48,985 bases of DNA from Dokdonia sp. (GTDB lineage Bacteria; Bacteroidota; Bacteroidia; Flavobacteriales; Flavobacteriaceae): the NCBI GenBank assembly GCA_020630915.1, contig JAHDIF010000011.1:1-48985 (forward strand), written 5' to 3'. Of the stretch, positions 23,869 to 33,100 are shown one piece after another. Each line of letters begins with the position of its first letter. Position 1 is the stretch's first letter. The notes under the pieces were generated by a model. That model was not told the DNA's origin. It did not search any database and was given only the letters and a program-made list of their open reading frames with translations. Position numbers and translations under genes: made by a program.

Positions 23869-24846
23869 TTATTTGTACATTACTTTTTTAACAGCTTTTA
23901 TAACATCTCCACTATTAGGCAACCACTCTTCCAGTAATACTGGTGAGTATGGTGCAGGAGTATCTGCCGTGTTGATTTTTATGATAGGAGCATCTAGGTA
24001 GTCAAAAACTTGCTCTTGTACTTGGTAGGTAATCTCTGTTGCTACGTTACCAAAAGGCCACGCCTCTTCAAGAATAACCAGCCTATTAGTTTTTTTAACC
24101 GAATCCATAATCGTCTTATGATCCATAGGACGCACGGTTCTCAAATCTATAATCTCGCAAGAGATACCTTCTTTTGCGAGCTCATCTGCAGCTTTGTAAG
24201 CTTCTTTAATAATTTTTCCAAAAGAAACGATGGTTACATCTGTTCCTTCTCTTTTGATATCTGCAACACCTATAGGTAACACATATTCTCCATCTGGCAC
24301 TTCTCCTTTATCACCATACATTTGCTCTGATTCCATAAATATTACGGGATCGTTATCTCTTATGGCAGCTTTAAGCAATCCTTTTGCGTCATAAGGATTA
24401 GAAGGTACAATTACCTTAAGTCCAGGTGTGTTTGCAAACCAATTCTCAAAAGCTTGTGAATGTGTCGCGCCTAGTTGTCCTGCAGAAGCTGTAGGCCCTC
24501 TAAATACAATAGGACAAGAAAACTGCCCTCCAGACATCTGTCTGATTTTTGCGGCGTTGTTTATAATTTGGTCTATCCCTACCAGAGAGAAGTTAAAGGT
24601 CATATACTCAACAATAGGTCTACAACCTGTCATAGTACTCCCTACGCCTATCCCTCCAAAACCAAGCTCAGCAATAGGAGTATCTATCACTCTATCAGGT
24701 CCAAACTCATCTAACATACCTTTAGAAGCTTTATAAGCTCCATTATACTCCGCGACTTCTTCACCCATTAAATACACCGCAGCATCGCGGCGCATTTCTT
24801 CACTCATCGCCTCACAAACGGCTTCTCTAAATTGGATTGTTCTCAT
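23869..24846 (-). CDS. pdhB: Pyruvate dehydrogenase E1 component, beta subunit
   Basis: The 325-residue protein matches the beta subunit of the heterotetrameric pyruvate dehydrogenase E1. It binds thiamine diphosphate with the alpha subunit and makes acetyl-CoA from pyruvate together with E2 and E3. Typical patterns are MGEEVAEYNGAYKASKGM (about 27-44), DTPIAELGFGGIGVGSTM (about 55-72), GPTASAGQLGATHSQAFE and the C-terminal domain EEAWPFGNVATEI. The E1-alpha and E2 genes are not adjacent, which fits the split layout I expect in flavobacteria. It has its own promoter about 100 bases upstream. Confidence 0.95.
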   Translation of the reverse strand: MRTIQFREAVCEAMSEEMRRDAAVYLMGEEVAEYNGAYKASKGMLDEFGPDRVIDTPIAELGFGGIGVGSTMTGCRPIVEYMTFNFSLVGIDQIINNAAKIRQMSGGQFSCPIVFRGPTASAGQLGATHSQAFENWFANTPGLKVIVPSNPYDAKGLLKAAIRDNDPVIFMESEQMYGDKGEVPDGEYVLPIGVADIKREGTDVTIVSFGKIIKEAYKAADELAKEGISCEIIDLRTVRPMDHKTIMDSVKKTNRLVILEEAWPFGNVATEITYQVQEQVFDYLDAPIIKINTADTPAPYSPVLLEEWLPNSGDVIKAVKKVMYK

Positions 24847-24939
24847 ATATATTACCCACCAAGGTAGGTATCTTATTTAATGCGTTTCTAAATGTCAAAA
24901 AGAAACACAAGGTGTTAGTAAAATCTTTTTTTAGCAACA

Positions 24940-24967
24940 CAAAAATAAGCATTTATAAAGGCTTCAA
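24940..24967 (-). promoter_or_regulatory. Strong Bacteroidetes-type promoter of pdhB
   Basis: On the minus strand TTG (24967-24965), a 17-base spacer and TATTTTTG (24947-24940) fit the consensus fully. The expected leader is about 85 bases. Confidence 0.75.
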
Positions 24968-25063
24968 AAATTGAATTTTTATAAATTTTATTATGCGTGC
25001 ATAGTATTTTTGGCTTTTTATGCCTATTTTTGTTACGAAAACGAAATAGTACAGAACTTGGCG

Positions 25064-25071
25064 TACTTTTG
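25064..25071 (+). promoter_or_regulatory. TAnnTTTG-type -7 element before etfB
   Basis: TACTTTTG at 25064-25071, 34 bases before the etfB ATG, matches the -7 box. No TTG is found at the right distance upstream, so the -33 part is weak or absent. Confidence 0.45.
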
Positions 25072-25104
25072 CACCTCAAGATTCTGATCAAAAAATAAAT
25101 AATT

Positions 25105-25845
25105 ATGAAAATACTCGTGTGTATAAGTCACGTACCTGACACGACTTCTAAGATTAATTTTACGGATAATGATACAAAGTTTGACACTAATGGTGTACAG
25201 TTTGTGATCAATCCTAACGATGAGTTTGGTCTTACAAGAGCCATGTGGTTTAAAGAAAAACAAGGAGCCTCTGTAGACGTCGTAAATGTAGGTGGAGCAG
25301 AGACAGAACCTACATTACGTAAAGCACTAGCTATTGGAGCAGACAGCGCTATTCGTGTAAATACGGAAGCAAAAGATGGTTTTCAGGTAGCTAAAGAACT
25401 TGCAGCAGTAGTACAAAACGGAAGTTATGATTTAGTCATTGCTGGCCGTGAATCCATTGATTATAATGGCGGTATGGTACCTGGAATGTTAGCCGGACTT
25501 ACTGGAGCAAATTTTGTAAATACTTGTATCAGTCTTGACGTAGATGGGACAAACGCGACGGCTACACGTGAGATAGATGGTGGCAAAGAAACTGTTAAGA
25601 CATCCCTTCCTCTTGTGATAGGAGGTCAGAAAGGTCTTGTAGAAGAAAGTGATCTGCGCATCCCAAATATGAGAGGAATTATGATGGCCCGAAAAAAGCC
25701 ATTAAATGTAGTAGAGCCTACTGGAGCAGAAACAGAAACTAATATCGTTTCTTTTGAAAAACCTGCCCCTAAAGGAGCTGTAAAGCTTGTAGACAATGTA
25801 GACGACCTAATAAACTTATTACACAACGAGGCAAAAGCCATCTAA
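25105..25845 (+). CDS. etfB: Electron transfer flavoprotein, beta subunit
   Basis: The 246-residue protein has the ETF-beta/FixA pattern: MKILVCISHVPDTTSKINF at the start, INPNDEFGLTRAM (about 36-48), and VIAGRESIDYNGGMVPGMLAG (about 112-132), the AMP-binding and partner-contact region. With EtfA it carries electrons from acyl-CoA dehydrogenases and similar enzymes to the quinone pool. EtfA follows after 10 bases, and the pair is certainly one operon. The PDH E1-beta gene is divergent, so two central-carbon genes share this intergenic region. Confidence 0.96.
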   Translation: MKILVCISHVPDTTSKINFTDNDTKFDTNGVQFVINPNDEFGLTRAMWFKEKQGASVDVVNVGGAETEPTLRKALAIGADSAIRVNTEAKDGFQVAKELAAVVQNGSYDLVIAGRESIDYNGGMVPGMLAGLTGANFVNTCISLDVDGTNATATREIDGGKETVKTSLPLVIGGQKGLVEESDLRIPNMRGIMMARKKPLNVVEPTGAETETNIVSFEKPAPKGAVKLVDNVDDLINLLHNEAKAI

Positions 25846-25855
25846 AACCAAGAAT

Positions 25856-26824
25856 ATGTCAGTATTAGTATATACAGAATCAGAAAATGGCACTTTCAAG
25901 AAAACAGCTTTTGAAGTAGCCTCTTATGCAAAAGGAATTGCAGAAATGATGGGGACTTCTGTCACCGCGATTTCCATAAATGCAAAGGATACAGATAGCC
26001 TTGGTACCTATGGTGTGGACAAGGTATTAAACGTGTCTAACGAACAATTAAACAGTTTTAATGCGTCCGCTTTCGCGAAAGCGATCTCGCAAGCAGCAAA
26101 AGCAGAAGATGCCAAAGTGGTTGTTTTGAGCCAAAGCGCAGATGCAAAATATCTTGCCGGATTGCTTTCTGTCCAATTGGAAGCTGGATATGCATCTAAT
26201 GTAGTAGCACTTCCTGAAAGTACAGCACCCTTTAAAGTAAAGCGTACTGCATTTACCAATAAAGCATTTAGTCATACAGAAATCAATACCGATGTTAAAA
26301 TAGTTGGACTTGGTAAGAATGCTTACGGTCTTAAAGAAACATCGGGTGCAGCAGCAGCCGCATCTTTCGAACCTTCTTTGAGCGATGGAGACTATGGTGT
26401 GCAAGTGCAATCTGTGGATAGAGCAACAGACAAAGTATCTATTGCAGATGCAGAGATAGTCGTATCTGCAGGTCGCGGTCTTAAAGGACCAGAAAACTGG
26501 GATATGATAGAAGAAATGGCAGAAATTCTTGGAGCGGCAACTGCTTGTTCTAAACCGGTTTCTGACTTAGGATGGAGATCTCACGGAGAGCACGTAGGGC
26601 AAACTGGAAAACCAGTAGCCTCTAACTTATACATTGCAATTGGTATCTCTGGAGCGATACAGCACCTTGCAGGAGTAAACTCTTGTAAAGTAAAAGTAGT
26701 AATCAACAACGATCCTGAAGCCCCTTTCTTTAAAGCAGCAGATTATGGGATTGTAGGAGATGCTTTTGAAGTAGTTCCAGAACTCAATGAAAAACTACGC
26801 GCTTTTAAAGCAGCGAACTCATAG
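25856..26824 (+). CDS. etfA: Electron transfer flavoprotein, alpha subunit
   Basis: The 322-residue protein is a full-length ETF-alpha. The N-terminal half forms the ETF fold, and the C-terminal FAD domain is clear: IVVSAGRGLKGPENWDMIEE (about 199-218), GWRSHGEHVGQTGKPV (about 241-256), YIAIGISGAIQHLAGV and VINNDPEAPFF. FAD is bound here for electron transfer. It directly follows etfB. Palindrome copy 7 (26069) is read as AFAKA in the less conserved N-terminal half. Confidence 0.96.
   Translation: MSVLVYTESENGTFKKTAFEVASYAKGIAEMMGTSVTAISINAKDTDSLGTYGVDKVLNVSNEQLNSFNASAFAKAISQAAKAEDAKVVVLSQSADAKYLAGLLSVQLEAGYASNVVALPESTAPFKVKRTAFTNKAFSHTEINTDVKIVGLGKNAYGLKETSGAAAAASFEPSLSDGDYGVQVQSVDRATDKVSIADAEIVVSAGRGLKGPENWDMIEEMAEILGAATACSKPVSDLGWRSHGEHVGQTGKPVASNLYIAIGISGAIQHLAGVNSCKVKVVINNDPEAPFFKAADYGIVGDAFEVVPELNEKLRAFKAANS
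26069..26082. repeat. Iterated palindrome GCTTTCGCGAAAGC, copy 7
   Basis: Perfect copy in etfA, read as AFAKA at residues 72-76. Confidence 0.9.
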
Positions 26825-26844
26825 AGTTCCCAATTTATTAAGAC

Positions 26845-26872
26845 AAAACTCGCTGTCACAGCGAGTTTTTTT
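26845..26872. terminator. Hairpin terminator after etfA
   Basis: AAAACTCGCTG (26845-26855) pairs with CAGCGAGTTTT (26859-26869) over 11 bp with a 3-base loop, followed by more T. The A-run on the left lets it serve the converging membrane-protein gene as well. Confidence 0.9.
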
Positions 26873-26875
26873 GTT

Positions 26876-28543
26876 TTATGGTTCTTGTACAATAAGAATA
26901 AAGCCATCTTCTATAGTCTCACCCCTGAGTTGGATGTTATCCTTAGGGTAAGGTGTACAAGGCAATTGATGGTAAAAACAATTTGCGCTGGTTATTGGGA
27001 CGAAATAATCAAAATTAGTTTCTATCGTTTTAGTCTCGACCTTAGTCATTGCCGATGGAAACAGCCCATATTCCGGTAACTTTAAAATCATAAAAACACC
27101 AGCCCCAACTGCTAGTGCAAATCCTATAAATTTACGTACCACAGCATTAAAAGGCTTGTCAATTAATGTGCCAACCCAAGTCCTTAAAAAGGAAATCTTT
27201 GCAAAAAGCTCTGCAAAAACGAGCGCTGTCCCAATAATTAAAAACCCATAAGCAAAACGCACATCTGGAGCCTTTACAAACCAGAAAATGATACTTGCTA
27301 AGATCACTAGTAGTACATTAGTGCGATATCCATTTTTAAAGTGCTTCACTGTCTGAATTGCTAGCACAATTTGCGAGCATACTGCGATTTTGTATACTAA
27401 TTTTAAATTCAAGAACCACACAGGAATCCATTCCCATAACTGCAATGCCAACACTTCTACATAATTTTTATTTGGAATTCTCGCCCAAGAAGTTATCCAG
27501 TTGCTCTCCAAAATCACCTTCTCTACTGGCAATTTCCAAACAACAGAAAAGACATCTATCGTAGCTAATGGAAATATGAGATATCCAGAGAGGTAGTAAT
27601 TCCGCACAAAGTAGGGTACTAAAATCACCAGCCCTACACTTGCAGTATATACCCAATACCTTATCTTATTTTTCAATAGAAACGGCAGTAGGACTAAAGC
27701 TAGAAATAGAGTGCTTAGTTTAAAAGTTATAGATAATAAAACAATACCAGTAACCACCACAAACACATTTATGGGAAGTGTGACAGAGGGGTTTTTGCGC
27801 ATATATCTTAAAACGAACACAACAAGTATCCCCGCAATCACATCGGGGCTAGGAGAATTGATATGCTTCTTCAAAAACAAAAAGCTAATAAGACTTACTA
27901 AAACAAGAAAGATCATCTCCTTTATGTTTTTTTCCTTGACAGCCCTTTTAATGTCATTATGTACACCTAATATCATCACAATAAAAGCAACACTATTTAA
28001 TGGGTACATAACAATGCTTTCGGAAGTAAAAAAAGGAGGTGGTTCAAAACTAAAAAGGGCACTTACTGGAAAAAACATAGAATTAAATGCAAACCTAAAA
28101 TGAAGATTCCCTAATCCGGGAACTACCTCAAAACTCCGAATCCACTTTATGTTTTGGCTATGATACAAAGCTGTATCAAAAGTTGCAATAGGCTTTATAA
28201 CGGTTAAGAGAACAAAACAAATTAAGGTAACTAGAAAAATCATTTCTAAGGACCTATAGGCTCTTATTTTAGATACGCTTTCGCGAAAGCGTATCCCTAT
28301 TTCATCTCTTATAAAAAATGCACATATTACAGTAAACAAGACAACACCTATTAGAAAAGTGCCATTAATTGGTACAATGATAGAACCATAAGAAGCTATT
28401 AAAGAAAATAAGCCAAAGCCCTCAAAAAAAATGAGCTCTAAAGACTGGAAAGCTCTAGATATCTTGAGCAACCTTATGATCACTAAGCCCAATACTGTGA
28501 TAAGCAGTGAAACAAATATCGATAAAAGTAGATAAGACAGCAT
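26876..28543 (-). CDS. Polytopic membrane protein, possibly LIC_10190-like (GT-C-like)
   Basis: The 555-residue protein has about twelve predicted membrane helices. Between helices 3 and 4 it has a conserved-looking external loop with FDTALYHSQNIKWIRSFE and VPGLGNLHFRFAFNS (about residues 120-155), and a C-terminal hydrophilic part of about 65 residues. This resembles the LIC_10190-type membrane proteins and the general GT-C glycosyltransferase layout, where an acidic residue in the first large loop is catalytic. No lipid-carrier or polysaccharide gene lies next to it. Family placement is tentative. Palindrome copy 8 is read as RFRES at about 90-94. Confidence 0.6.
   Translation of the reverse strand: MLSYLLLSIFVSLLITVLGLVIIRLLKISRAFQSLELIFFEGFGLFSLIASYGSIIVPINGTFLIGVVLFTVICAFFIRDEIGIRFRESVSKIRAYRSLEMIFLVTLICFVLLTVIKPIATFDTALYHSQNIKWIRSFEVVPGLGNLHFRFAFNSMFFPVSALFSFEPPPFFTSESIVMYPLNSVAFIVMILGVHNDIKRAVKEKNIKEMIFLVLVSLISFLFLKKHINSPSPDVIAGILVVFVLRYMRKNPSVTLPINVFVVVTGIVLLSITFKLSTLFLALVLLPFLLKNKIRYWVYTASVGLVILVPYFVRNYYLSGYLIFPLATIDVFSVVWKLPVEKVILESNWITSWARIPNKNYVEVLALQLWEWIPVWFLNLKLVYKIAVCSQIVLAIQTVKHFKNGYRTNVLLVILASIIFWFVKAPDVRFAYGFLIIGTALVFAELFAKISFLRTWVGTLIDKPFNAVVRKFIGFALAVGAGVFMILKLPEYGLFPSAMTKVETKTIETNFDYFVPITSANCFYHQLPCTPYPKDNIQLRGETIEDGFILIVQEP
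28277..28290. repeat. Iterated palindrome GCTTTCGCGAAAGC, copy 8
   Basis: Perfect copy in the membrane-protein gene, read as RFRES. The symmetry extends to 20 bp or more (TACGCTTTCGCGAAAGCGTA). Confidence 0.9.
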
Positions 28544-28618
28544 ATTTCAAATATAGGGGCTAATATGAACAATTTAGATTCTGCTTTTATTAAACTTATA
28601 AACTACAGTAACTTTTCC

Positions 28619-28626
28619 TATTTTTG
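28619..28626 (+). promoter_or_regulatory. TAnnTTTG-type -7 element before the bifunctional nuclease gene
   Basis: TATTTTTG ends 5 bases before the ATG at 28632, which would give a leaderless or nearly leaderless transcript. No TTG is seen at the usual distance upstream. Confidence 0.4.
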
Positions 28627-28631
28627 TCTTT

Positions 28632-29243
28632 ATGAGTTTAGTGCGCTTAAACATTAAAGGGATCTCTTATAGCCAGACACAAAATGGAGCATATGCGCTC
28701 ATTTTGAGTGAAGTAGATGGAGAACGTAAATTACCTATCGTTATTGGAGCTTTTGAAGCGCAGTCTATAGCTATCGCCTTAGAGAAAGAAATACGACCGC
28801 CAAGACCTCTTACCCACGATCTTTTTAAAAATTTTGCCGATAGATTTGATGTTGTAATAAAGCAGGTGATTATACACAAATTAGTAGATGGTGTTTTTTA
28901 CTCCAGCATTATTTGTGAAAGAGACAAGATAGAAGAAATTATAGATGCACGTACAAGCGATGCTATATCACTAGCCCTTCGCTTTCAAGCACCCATATTT
29001 ACCTATAAAAATATTCTTGATAAGGCAGGTATTCACCTCAAAGGAAATACCGATCCAGAGAAATATACAGAAGATGATGAAGTTCTTATGGATGAAATTA
29101 TGCTAGAGGAAGAATCAGATTCTACGAACGATCTTAAAAAGCAGTCTCTCCAGGAACTGCACACCCAATTAGAACAAGCAGTTAATAATGAGGATTATGA
29201 ACTGGCAGCTCAATTAAGAGACGAAATATCAAAACGTAATTAA
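28632..29243 (+). CDS. Bifunctional nuclease (DUF151) domain protein with C-terminal UVR motif
   Basis: The 203-residue protein has a DUF151/bifunctional-nuclease domain at about 1-135, with PIVIGAFEAQSIAIALE and RPLTHDLFKNFADRFD, and the closing DARTSDAISLALRFQAPIF. Residues about 170-203 form a UvrB/UvrC-type motif (LEQAVNNEDYELAAQLRDEI), a helical hairpin for protein contacts. The domain is linked to DNase/RNase activity in a plant relative; a bacterial role is not settled. The nucleoside transporter gene follows 13 bases on, so nucleic acid breakdown and nucleoside uptake may be linked. Confidence 0.9.
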   Translation: MSLVRLNIKGISYSQTQNGAYALILSEVDGERKLPIVIGAFEAQSIAIALEKEIRPPRPLTHDLFKNFADRFDVVIKQVIIHKLVDGVFYSSIICERDKIEEIIDARTSDAISLALRFQAPIFTYKNILDKAGIHLKGNTDPEKYTEDDEVLMDEIMLEEESDSTNDLKKQSLQELHTQLEQAVNNEDYELAAQLRDEISKRN

Positions 29244-29256
29244 TCACACTCTTTTC

Positions 29257-30645
29257 ATGCGCAAATTATTATTGGTTATTTTTCTCTTTGCAAGTCCCTT
29301 TATGAGCTTTGCTCAAGAAACTATGGAGATAATTCCTTCGCAAGGCTTTTCTTTGGACAGTTTGTGGCGTGGCGTATTAGGTATGATTACACTTATAGCT
29401 ATAGCCTACTTATTTAGTAGTAATAAGAAAGCAATTAAGTGGAAAACTGTGGGTATAGGACTAGCACTTCAACTTGTTATTGCCATAGGGGTTTTGAAAG
29501 TACCTTTTATTGAAAAAATATTTGATTTCGTAGGTAAAATTTTCATTGAAATTCTGCTGTATACCAATGCAGGGAGTGATTTTCTTTTTAAAGGCCTCGT
29601 AAGCGATACTACGACCTTTGGATATATTTTTGCGTTTCAAGTTTTACCAACCATCATATTTTTCTCGGCACTCACCTCTGTGCTTTATTATTTTGGAGTT
29701 ATTCAGAAAGTTGTAAAAGCCTTTGGCTGGTGTCTTACCAAAATTTTAGGCATCTCAGGGGCTGAAAGCTTAAGTGTGGCAGGTAATATTTTTCTTGGTC
29801 AGACAGAAGCACCTCTTTTAATAAAAGCCTATTTAGAAAAAATGAACAAGTCTGAGATATTACTTGTAATGATAGGCGGTATGGCTACAGTTGCCGGTGC
29901 AGTACTTGCTGCTTACATAGGATTTTTAGGCGGTGATGACCCCGCACAACGATTGATCTTTGCAAAACACCTCCTGGCAGCATCTGTAATGGCGGCTCCA
30001 GGAGCTATTGTAATTTCAAAAATATTGTATCCACAAACAGAAGAAATCAATACAGATGTTTCTGTATCATCAGATAAAATAGGTTCTAATATTCTTGATG
30101 CTATCGCAAACGGAACGACGGAAGGCCTCAAACTCGCAGTAAATGTTGGGGCTATGTTGCTCGTCTTTGTAGCGTTTATAGCCATGCTTAATGGAATTCT
30201 TGGTAAAATAGGTGATATTACTAATATAAATGATTGGATGGCTGCAAATACAGCGTATCCTGAATTTTCCTTAGAAGCAATTCTAGGAACTGTATTTGCA
30301 CCTCTTATGTGGTTAATTGGAGTTGCTAAAGAGGACGTTATGATGATGGGACAGTTATTAGGTATAAAATTAGCAGCTAGTGAGTTCGTAGGCTACATAC
30401 AACTAGCAGACCTTAAAGACACCTCTAATGCAATGCACCTTAATTATGAGAAGTCTATTATTATGGCTACCTACATGCTTTGTGGGTTTGCAAACTTCGC
30501 CTCCATCGGAATTCAAATAGGCGGAATAGGGTCCCTTGCTCCTGGGCAACGCACCCAACTTTCTAAATTTGGTATGAAGGCTCTTATCGGAGGGTCTATT
30601 GCCTCATTAATTTCTGCTACAATTGCCGGTATGATTATAGGATAA
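29257..30645 (+). CDS. Concentrative nucleoside transporter (CNT/NupC family)
   Basis: The 462-residue protein is a CNT-family symporter. Its N-terminus looks like a cleavable signal or first helix (ending near SFAQ). It has the family's helical-hairpin motif with GNIFLGQTEAPLLIKAY (about 173-189), where GQTEAPL contacts nucleoside and Na+, and the second repeat with YMLCGFANFASIGIQIGGIG (about 410-429). It would import nucleosides using an ion gradient across the inner membrane. The extra N-terminal segment of about 40 residues is typical of Bacteroidetes members. Co-transcription with the preceding nuclease-domain gene is likely. Confidence 0.93.
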   Translation: MRKLLLVIFLFASPFMSFAQETMEIIPSQGFSLDSLWRGVLGMITLIAIAYLFSSNKKAIKWKTVGIGLALQLVIAIGVLKVPFIEKIFDFVGKIFIEILLYTNAGSDFLFKGLVSDTTTFGYIFAFQVLPTIIFFSALTSVLYYFGVIQKVVKAFGWCLTKILGISGAESLSVAGNIFLGQTEAPLLIKAYLEKMNKSEILLVMIGGMATVAGAVLAAYIGFLGGDDPAQRLIFAKHLLAASVMAAPGAIVISKILYPQTEEINTDVSVSSDKIGSNILDAIANGTTEGLKLAVNVGAMLLVFVAFIAMLNGILGKIGDITNINDWMAANTAYPEFSLEAILGTVFAPLMWLIGVAKEDVMMMGQLLGIKLAASEFVGYIQLADLKDTSNAMHLNYEKSIIMATYMLCGFANFASIGIQIGGIGSLAPGQRTQLSKFGMKALIGGSIASLISATIAGMIIG

Positions 30646-30858
30646 AACCTTGTGTCCTAAAGAGTAATCGTAAAGAATAATTATTTCAATTAGACTTTAA
30701 CATCTACTCTAAAGAAGTGCTTCTCCCTGCATTTGCGACGTTTTAGAAGAGTCTCCGATAGTTTTAACAATCTTGACCGACAAAAGATAACCGTCATTTG
30801 AAAAAATGATCGTAACTTTTGGTAATCAAAGTGTTCAACCATTGATAATAAACATATT

Positions 30859-32145
30859 ATGAGTATTTCCAAGCAAATTTACGCGAGCGTTATCATCCTA
30901 CTTTTAAGCTGCTTTAGTCTTACATCTCAAAATTCTAGTGATCTAATTGAAATTAAAGGAAGTATAAGTAGTGCAGAAACCAAAGAAAAAATATCGCAAG
31001 CTACTATATCTTTGGAAGGCACCAATCTCAGTACAGTTTCTAATCAAGAAGGAAAATTTTTATTAAAGATTCAGAAATCTCTAGAGAATAAGCAACTTAG
31101 TGTAGAAGCCATAGGTTACAAACAAAAAACAATTACACTACCTCAAAATTTAAAAAAATCTCTACGTATTGTTCTCGATGCCAATGTTATTAATCTAGAT
31201 GAAGCAAATCTTGTTGCTTATACAGATGCAAGAGAACTCGTAAAACGAGTTTTGAAAAAACGAAAAGACAATTATCTAGGAGATAAAACTCTTATGACAG
31301 CGTTCTATAGAGAAACGATAAAAAAACGCAACAAAAATGCCTCACTAGCAGAAGCCGTTGTTAACATTTACAAACAACCTTACGACAATAGCCAAAGAGA
31401 CCAGATACAAATGCTCAAGTCTCGCAAGGACACAGATTATTCTAAACTGGATACAATTGCCCTCAAACTTCAAGGAGGCCCATTTAGCACCTTATTTGGA
31501 GACATTGTAAAATACCCAGAAAACATTCTAGGACCTCAAGTATTTGGTGCATATGAATTTAAATTTGGGAAACTAACAGAAATTAATGGGCAAAATGTTT
31601 TTGAGGTGAAATTCAAGCAAAGAGAAGAAGTCATTACTCCACTTTACGAGGGAAGTCTATTTATAGGTGCTTCTAATCTTGCGCTTGTAAAAGCAACGTA
31701 TTCTCTCAACCTTATTAATGATAAAAAGGTAAATGAGATGTTTGTAAGACGTAAACCTAATGATGTTCGAATCAAACCTCGTAATATTTCATACGAAGTA
31801 AACTATAGAGAAAAAGATGGAAAATGGTTATACGGCTACAGTAAAGCAGATCTTTCTTTTGAGGTCAAAAAAAGAAAAAAACTATTTAAATCTATTTACT
31901 CTCTATCGTGTGAAATGGCCATAACAGACTGGGAAATTTCTCCTAGTAGTAGTACTTGGGACACCACCTTTAAAATCAATGAATATATCATTATGGCAGA
32001 TCAAAACACAGGCTTTAATGATCCGGATTTCTGGGGAGAGTACAATGTGATTGAACCAGAAAAATCAATAGAAAGTGCCATTAAAAAAATTCAACGTAAA
32101 TTATTGAAAGATCAAAAAAATAGTACGGGATTAGGAGGAAAATAA
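30859..32145 (+). CDS. Exported CarboxypepD_reg-like domain protein
   Basis: The 428-residue protein has a signal peptide (cleavage near LTSQ, residue 24). A carboxypeptidase-regulatory-like domain at about 30-110 (IKGSISSAETKEKISQATIS; GTNLSTVSNQEGKFLLK) is followed by about 310 residues of mixed beta sequence without a recognised domain, similar in style to DUF5686 N-terminal regions (for example RELVKRVLKKRKDNY; TAFYRETIKKR). It ends before any long barrel, so it is probably periplasmic or surface-attached. It has a 213-bp upstream region and its own terminator, so it appears monocistronic. Confidence 0.78.
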   Translation: MSISKQIYASVIILLLSCFSLTSQNSSDLIEIKGSISSAETKEKISQATISLEGTNLSTVSNQEGKFLLKIQKSLENKQLSVEAIGYKQKTITLPQNLKKSLRIVLDANVINLDEANLVAYTDARELVKRVLKKRKDNYLGDKTLMTAFYRETIKKRNKNASLAEAVVNIYKQPYDNSQRDQIQMLKSRKDTDYSKLDTIALKLQGGPFSTLFGDIVKYPENILGPQVFGAYEFKFGKLTEINGQNVFEVKFKQREEVITPLYEGSLFIGASNLALVKATYSLNLINDKKVNEMFVRRKPNDVRIKPRNISYEVNYREKDGKWLYGYSKADLSFEVKKRKKLFKSIYSLSCEMAITDWEISPSSSTWDTTFKINEYIIMADQNTGFNDPDFWGEYNVIEPEKSIESAIKKIQRKLLKDQKNSTGLGGK

Positions 32146-32184
32146 CCTTTTAATACCCGTTAATAACTCCTAATAACTACAAGT

Positions 32185-32221
32185 ACCTTTGGTTGTTCAA
32201 AACCAAAGGTGTTTTTATTTT
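32185..32221 (+). terminator. Rho-independent terminator
   Basis: ACCTTTGGTT (32185-32194) pairs with AACCAAAGGT (32201-32210), 10 bp with a 6-base loop, followed by a T-rich tail. It ends the CarboxypepD_reg-like gene before thyA. Confidence 0.88.
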
Positions 32222-32226
32222 TAAAC

Positions 32227-32240
32227 GCTTTCGCGAAAGC
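32227..32240. repeat. Iterated palindrome GCTTTCGCGAAAGC, copy 9
   Basis: Perfect intergenic copy between the preceding terminator and the thyA start codon, 17 bases before the ATG. Confidence 0.9.
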
Positions 32241-32257
32241 ATACAAAACACCATTTT

Positions 32258-33082
32258 ATGCAACAGTATCACGATCTTATGCACCATGTAATGGAGCACG
32301 GAAATATGAAGGGGGATAGAACAGGAACAGGAACAAAAAGCGTTTTTGGGTATCAAATGCGTTTTAACCTAGCCGAAGGTTTCCCGATGGTTACCACAAA
32401 AAAGCTGCACCTGAAATCTATAGTTTATGAACTATTATGGTTTCTTAAAGGAGACACAAACATAGGATACCTGAAAGAAAATGGGGTGCGTATCTGGAAC
32501 GAATGGGCAGATGAGAATGGAGATCTTGGACCTGTTTACGGTCACCAGTGGCGTAACTGGAATAGCGAAAATCTTGACCAAATAAAAGAGGTTGTCAATA
32601 CGCTTAAAAACAACCCAAATAGTAGACGCATGCTAGTAAGCGCCTGGAATCCAAGCGTTATGCCAGATACGTCTGTAAGTTTTAGTGAGAATGTTGCAAA
32701 CGGGAAAGCGGCACTACCGCCCTGTCACGCCTTCTTCCAGTTTTACGTCGCAGATGGAAAATTGTCTTGCCAGCTATATCAAAGGAGTGCAGATATTTTT
32801 TTAGGAGTACCCTTTAACATTGCTAGTTATGCCCTGCTCACGATGATGATGGCACAAGTATGCGGTTATGAAGCGGGTGATTTTGTACACACCTTTGGGG
32901 ATGCGCATATATACAGTAATCACTTTGAGCAAGTAGAGCTTCAACTATCTAGAGAAATACGTAAATTACCCACGTTAAAAATAAATTCTGCGGTAAAAGA
33001 CATCTTTGGCTTCAAATTTGATGACTTTACTTTAGAAAATTACGATCCGCATCCTCACATTAAGGGAGCAGTTGCGGTTTAA
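32258..33082 (+). CDS. thyA: Thymidylate synthase
   Basis: The 274-residue protein is a ThyA-type thymidylate synthase, about ten residues longer than the E. coli enzyme because of a small insert before the active site. The catalytic nucleophile is Cys156 in [23 protein letters not shown] (about 21-31), [16 protein letters not shown] and [12 protein letters not shown] (with the folate/dUMP contact residues) are intact. It makes dTMP from dUMP and methylene-tetrahydrofolate, producing dihydrofolate, which the product of folA 2.6 kb downstream reduces. An iterated palindrome lies in its leader. Confidence 0.97.
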   Translation: MQQYHDLMHHVMEHGNMKGDRTGTGTKSVFGYQMRFNLAEGFPMVTTKKLHLKSIVYELLWFLKGDTNIGYLKENGVRIWNEWADENGDLGPVYGHQWRNWNSENLDQIKEVVNTLKNNPNSRRMLVSAWNPSVMPDTSVSFSENVANGKAALPPCHAFFQFYVADGKLSCQLYQRSADIFLGVPFNIASYALLTMMMAQVCGYEAGDFVHTFGDAHIYSNHFEQVELQLSREIRKLPTLKINSAVKDIFGFKFDDFTLENYDPHPHIKGAVAV

Positions 33083-33100
33083 CGAACCTAAATCAATACA

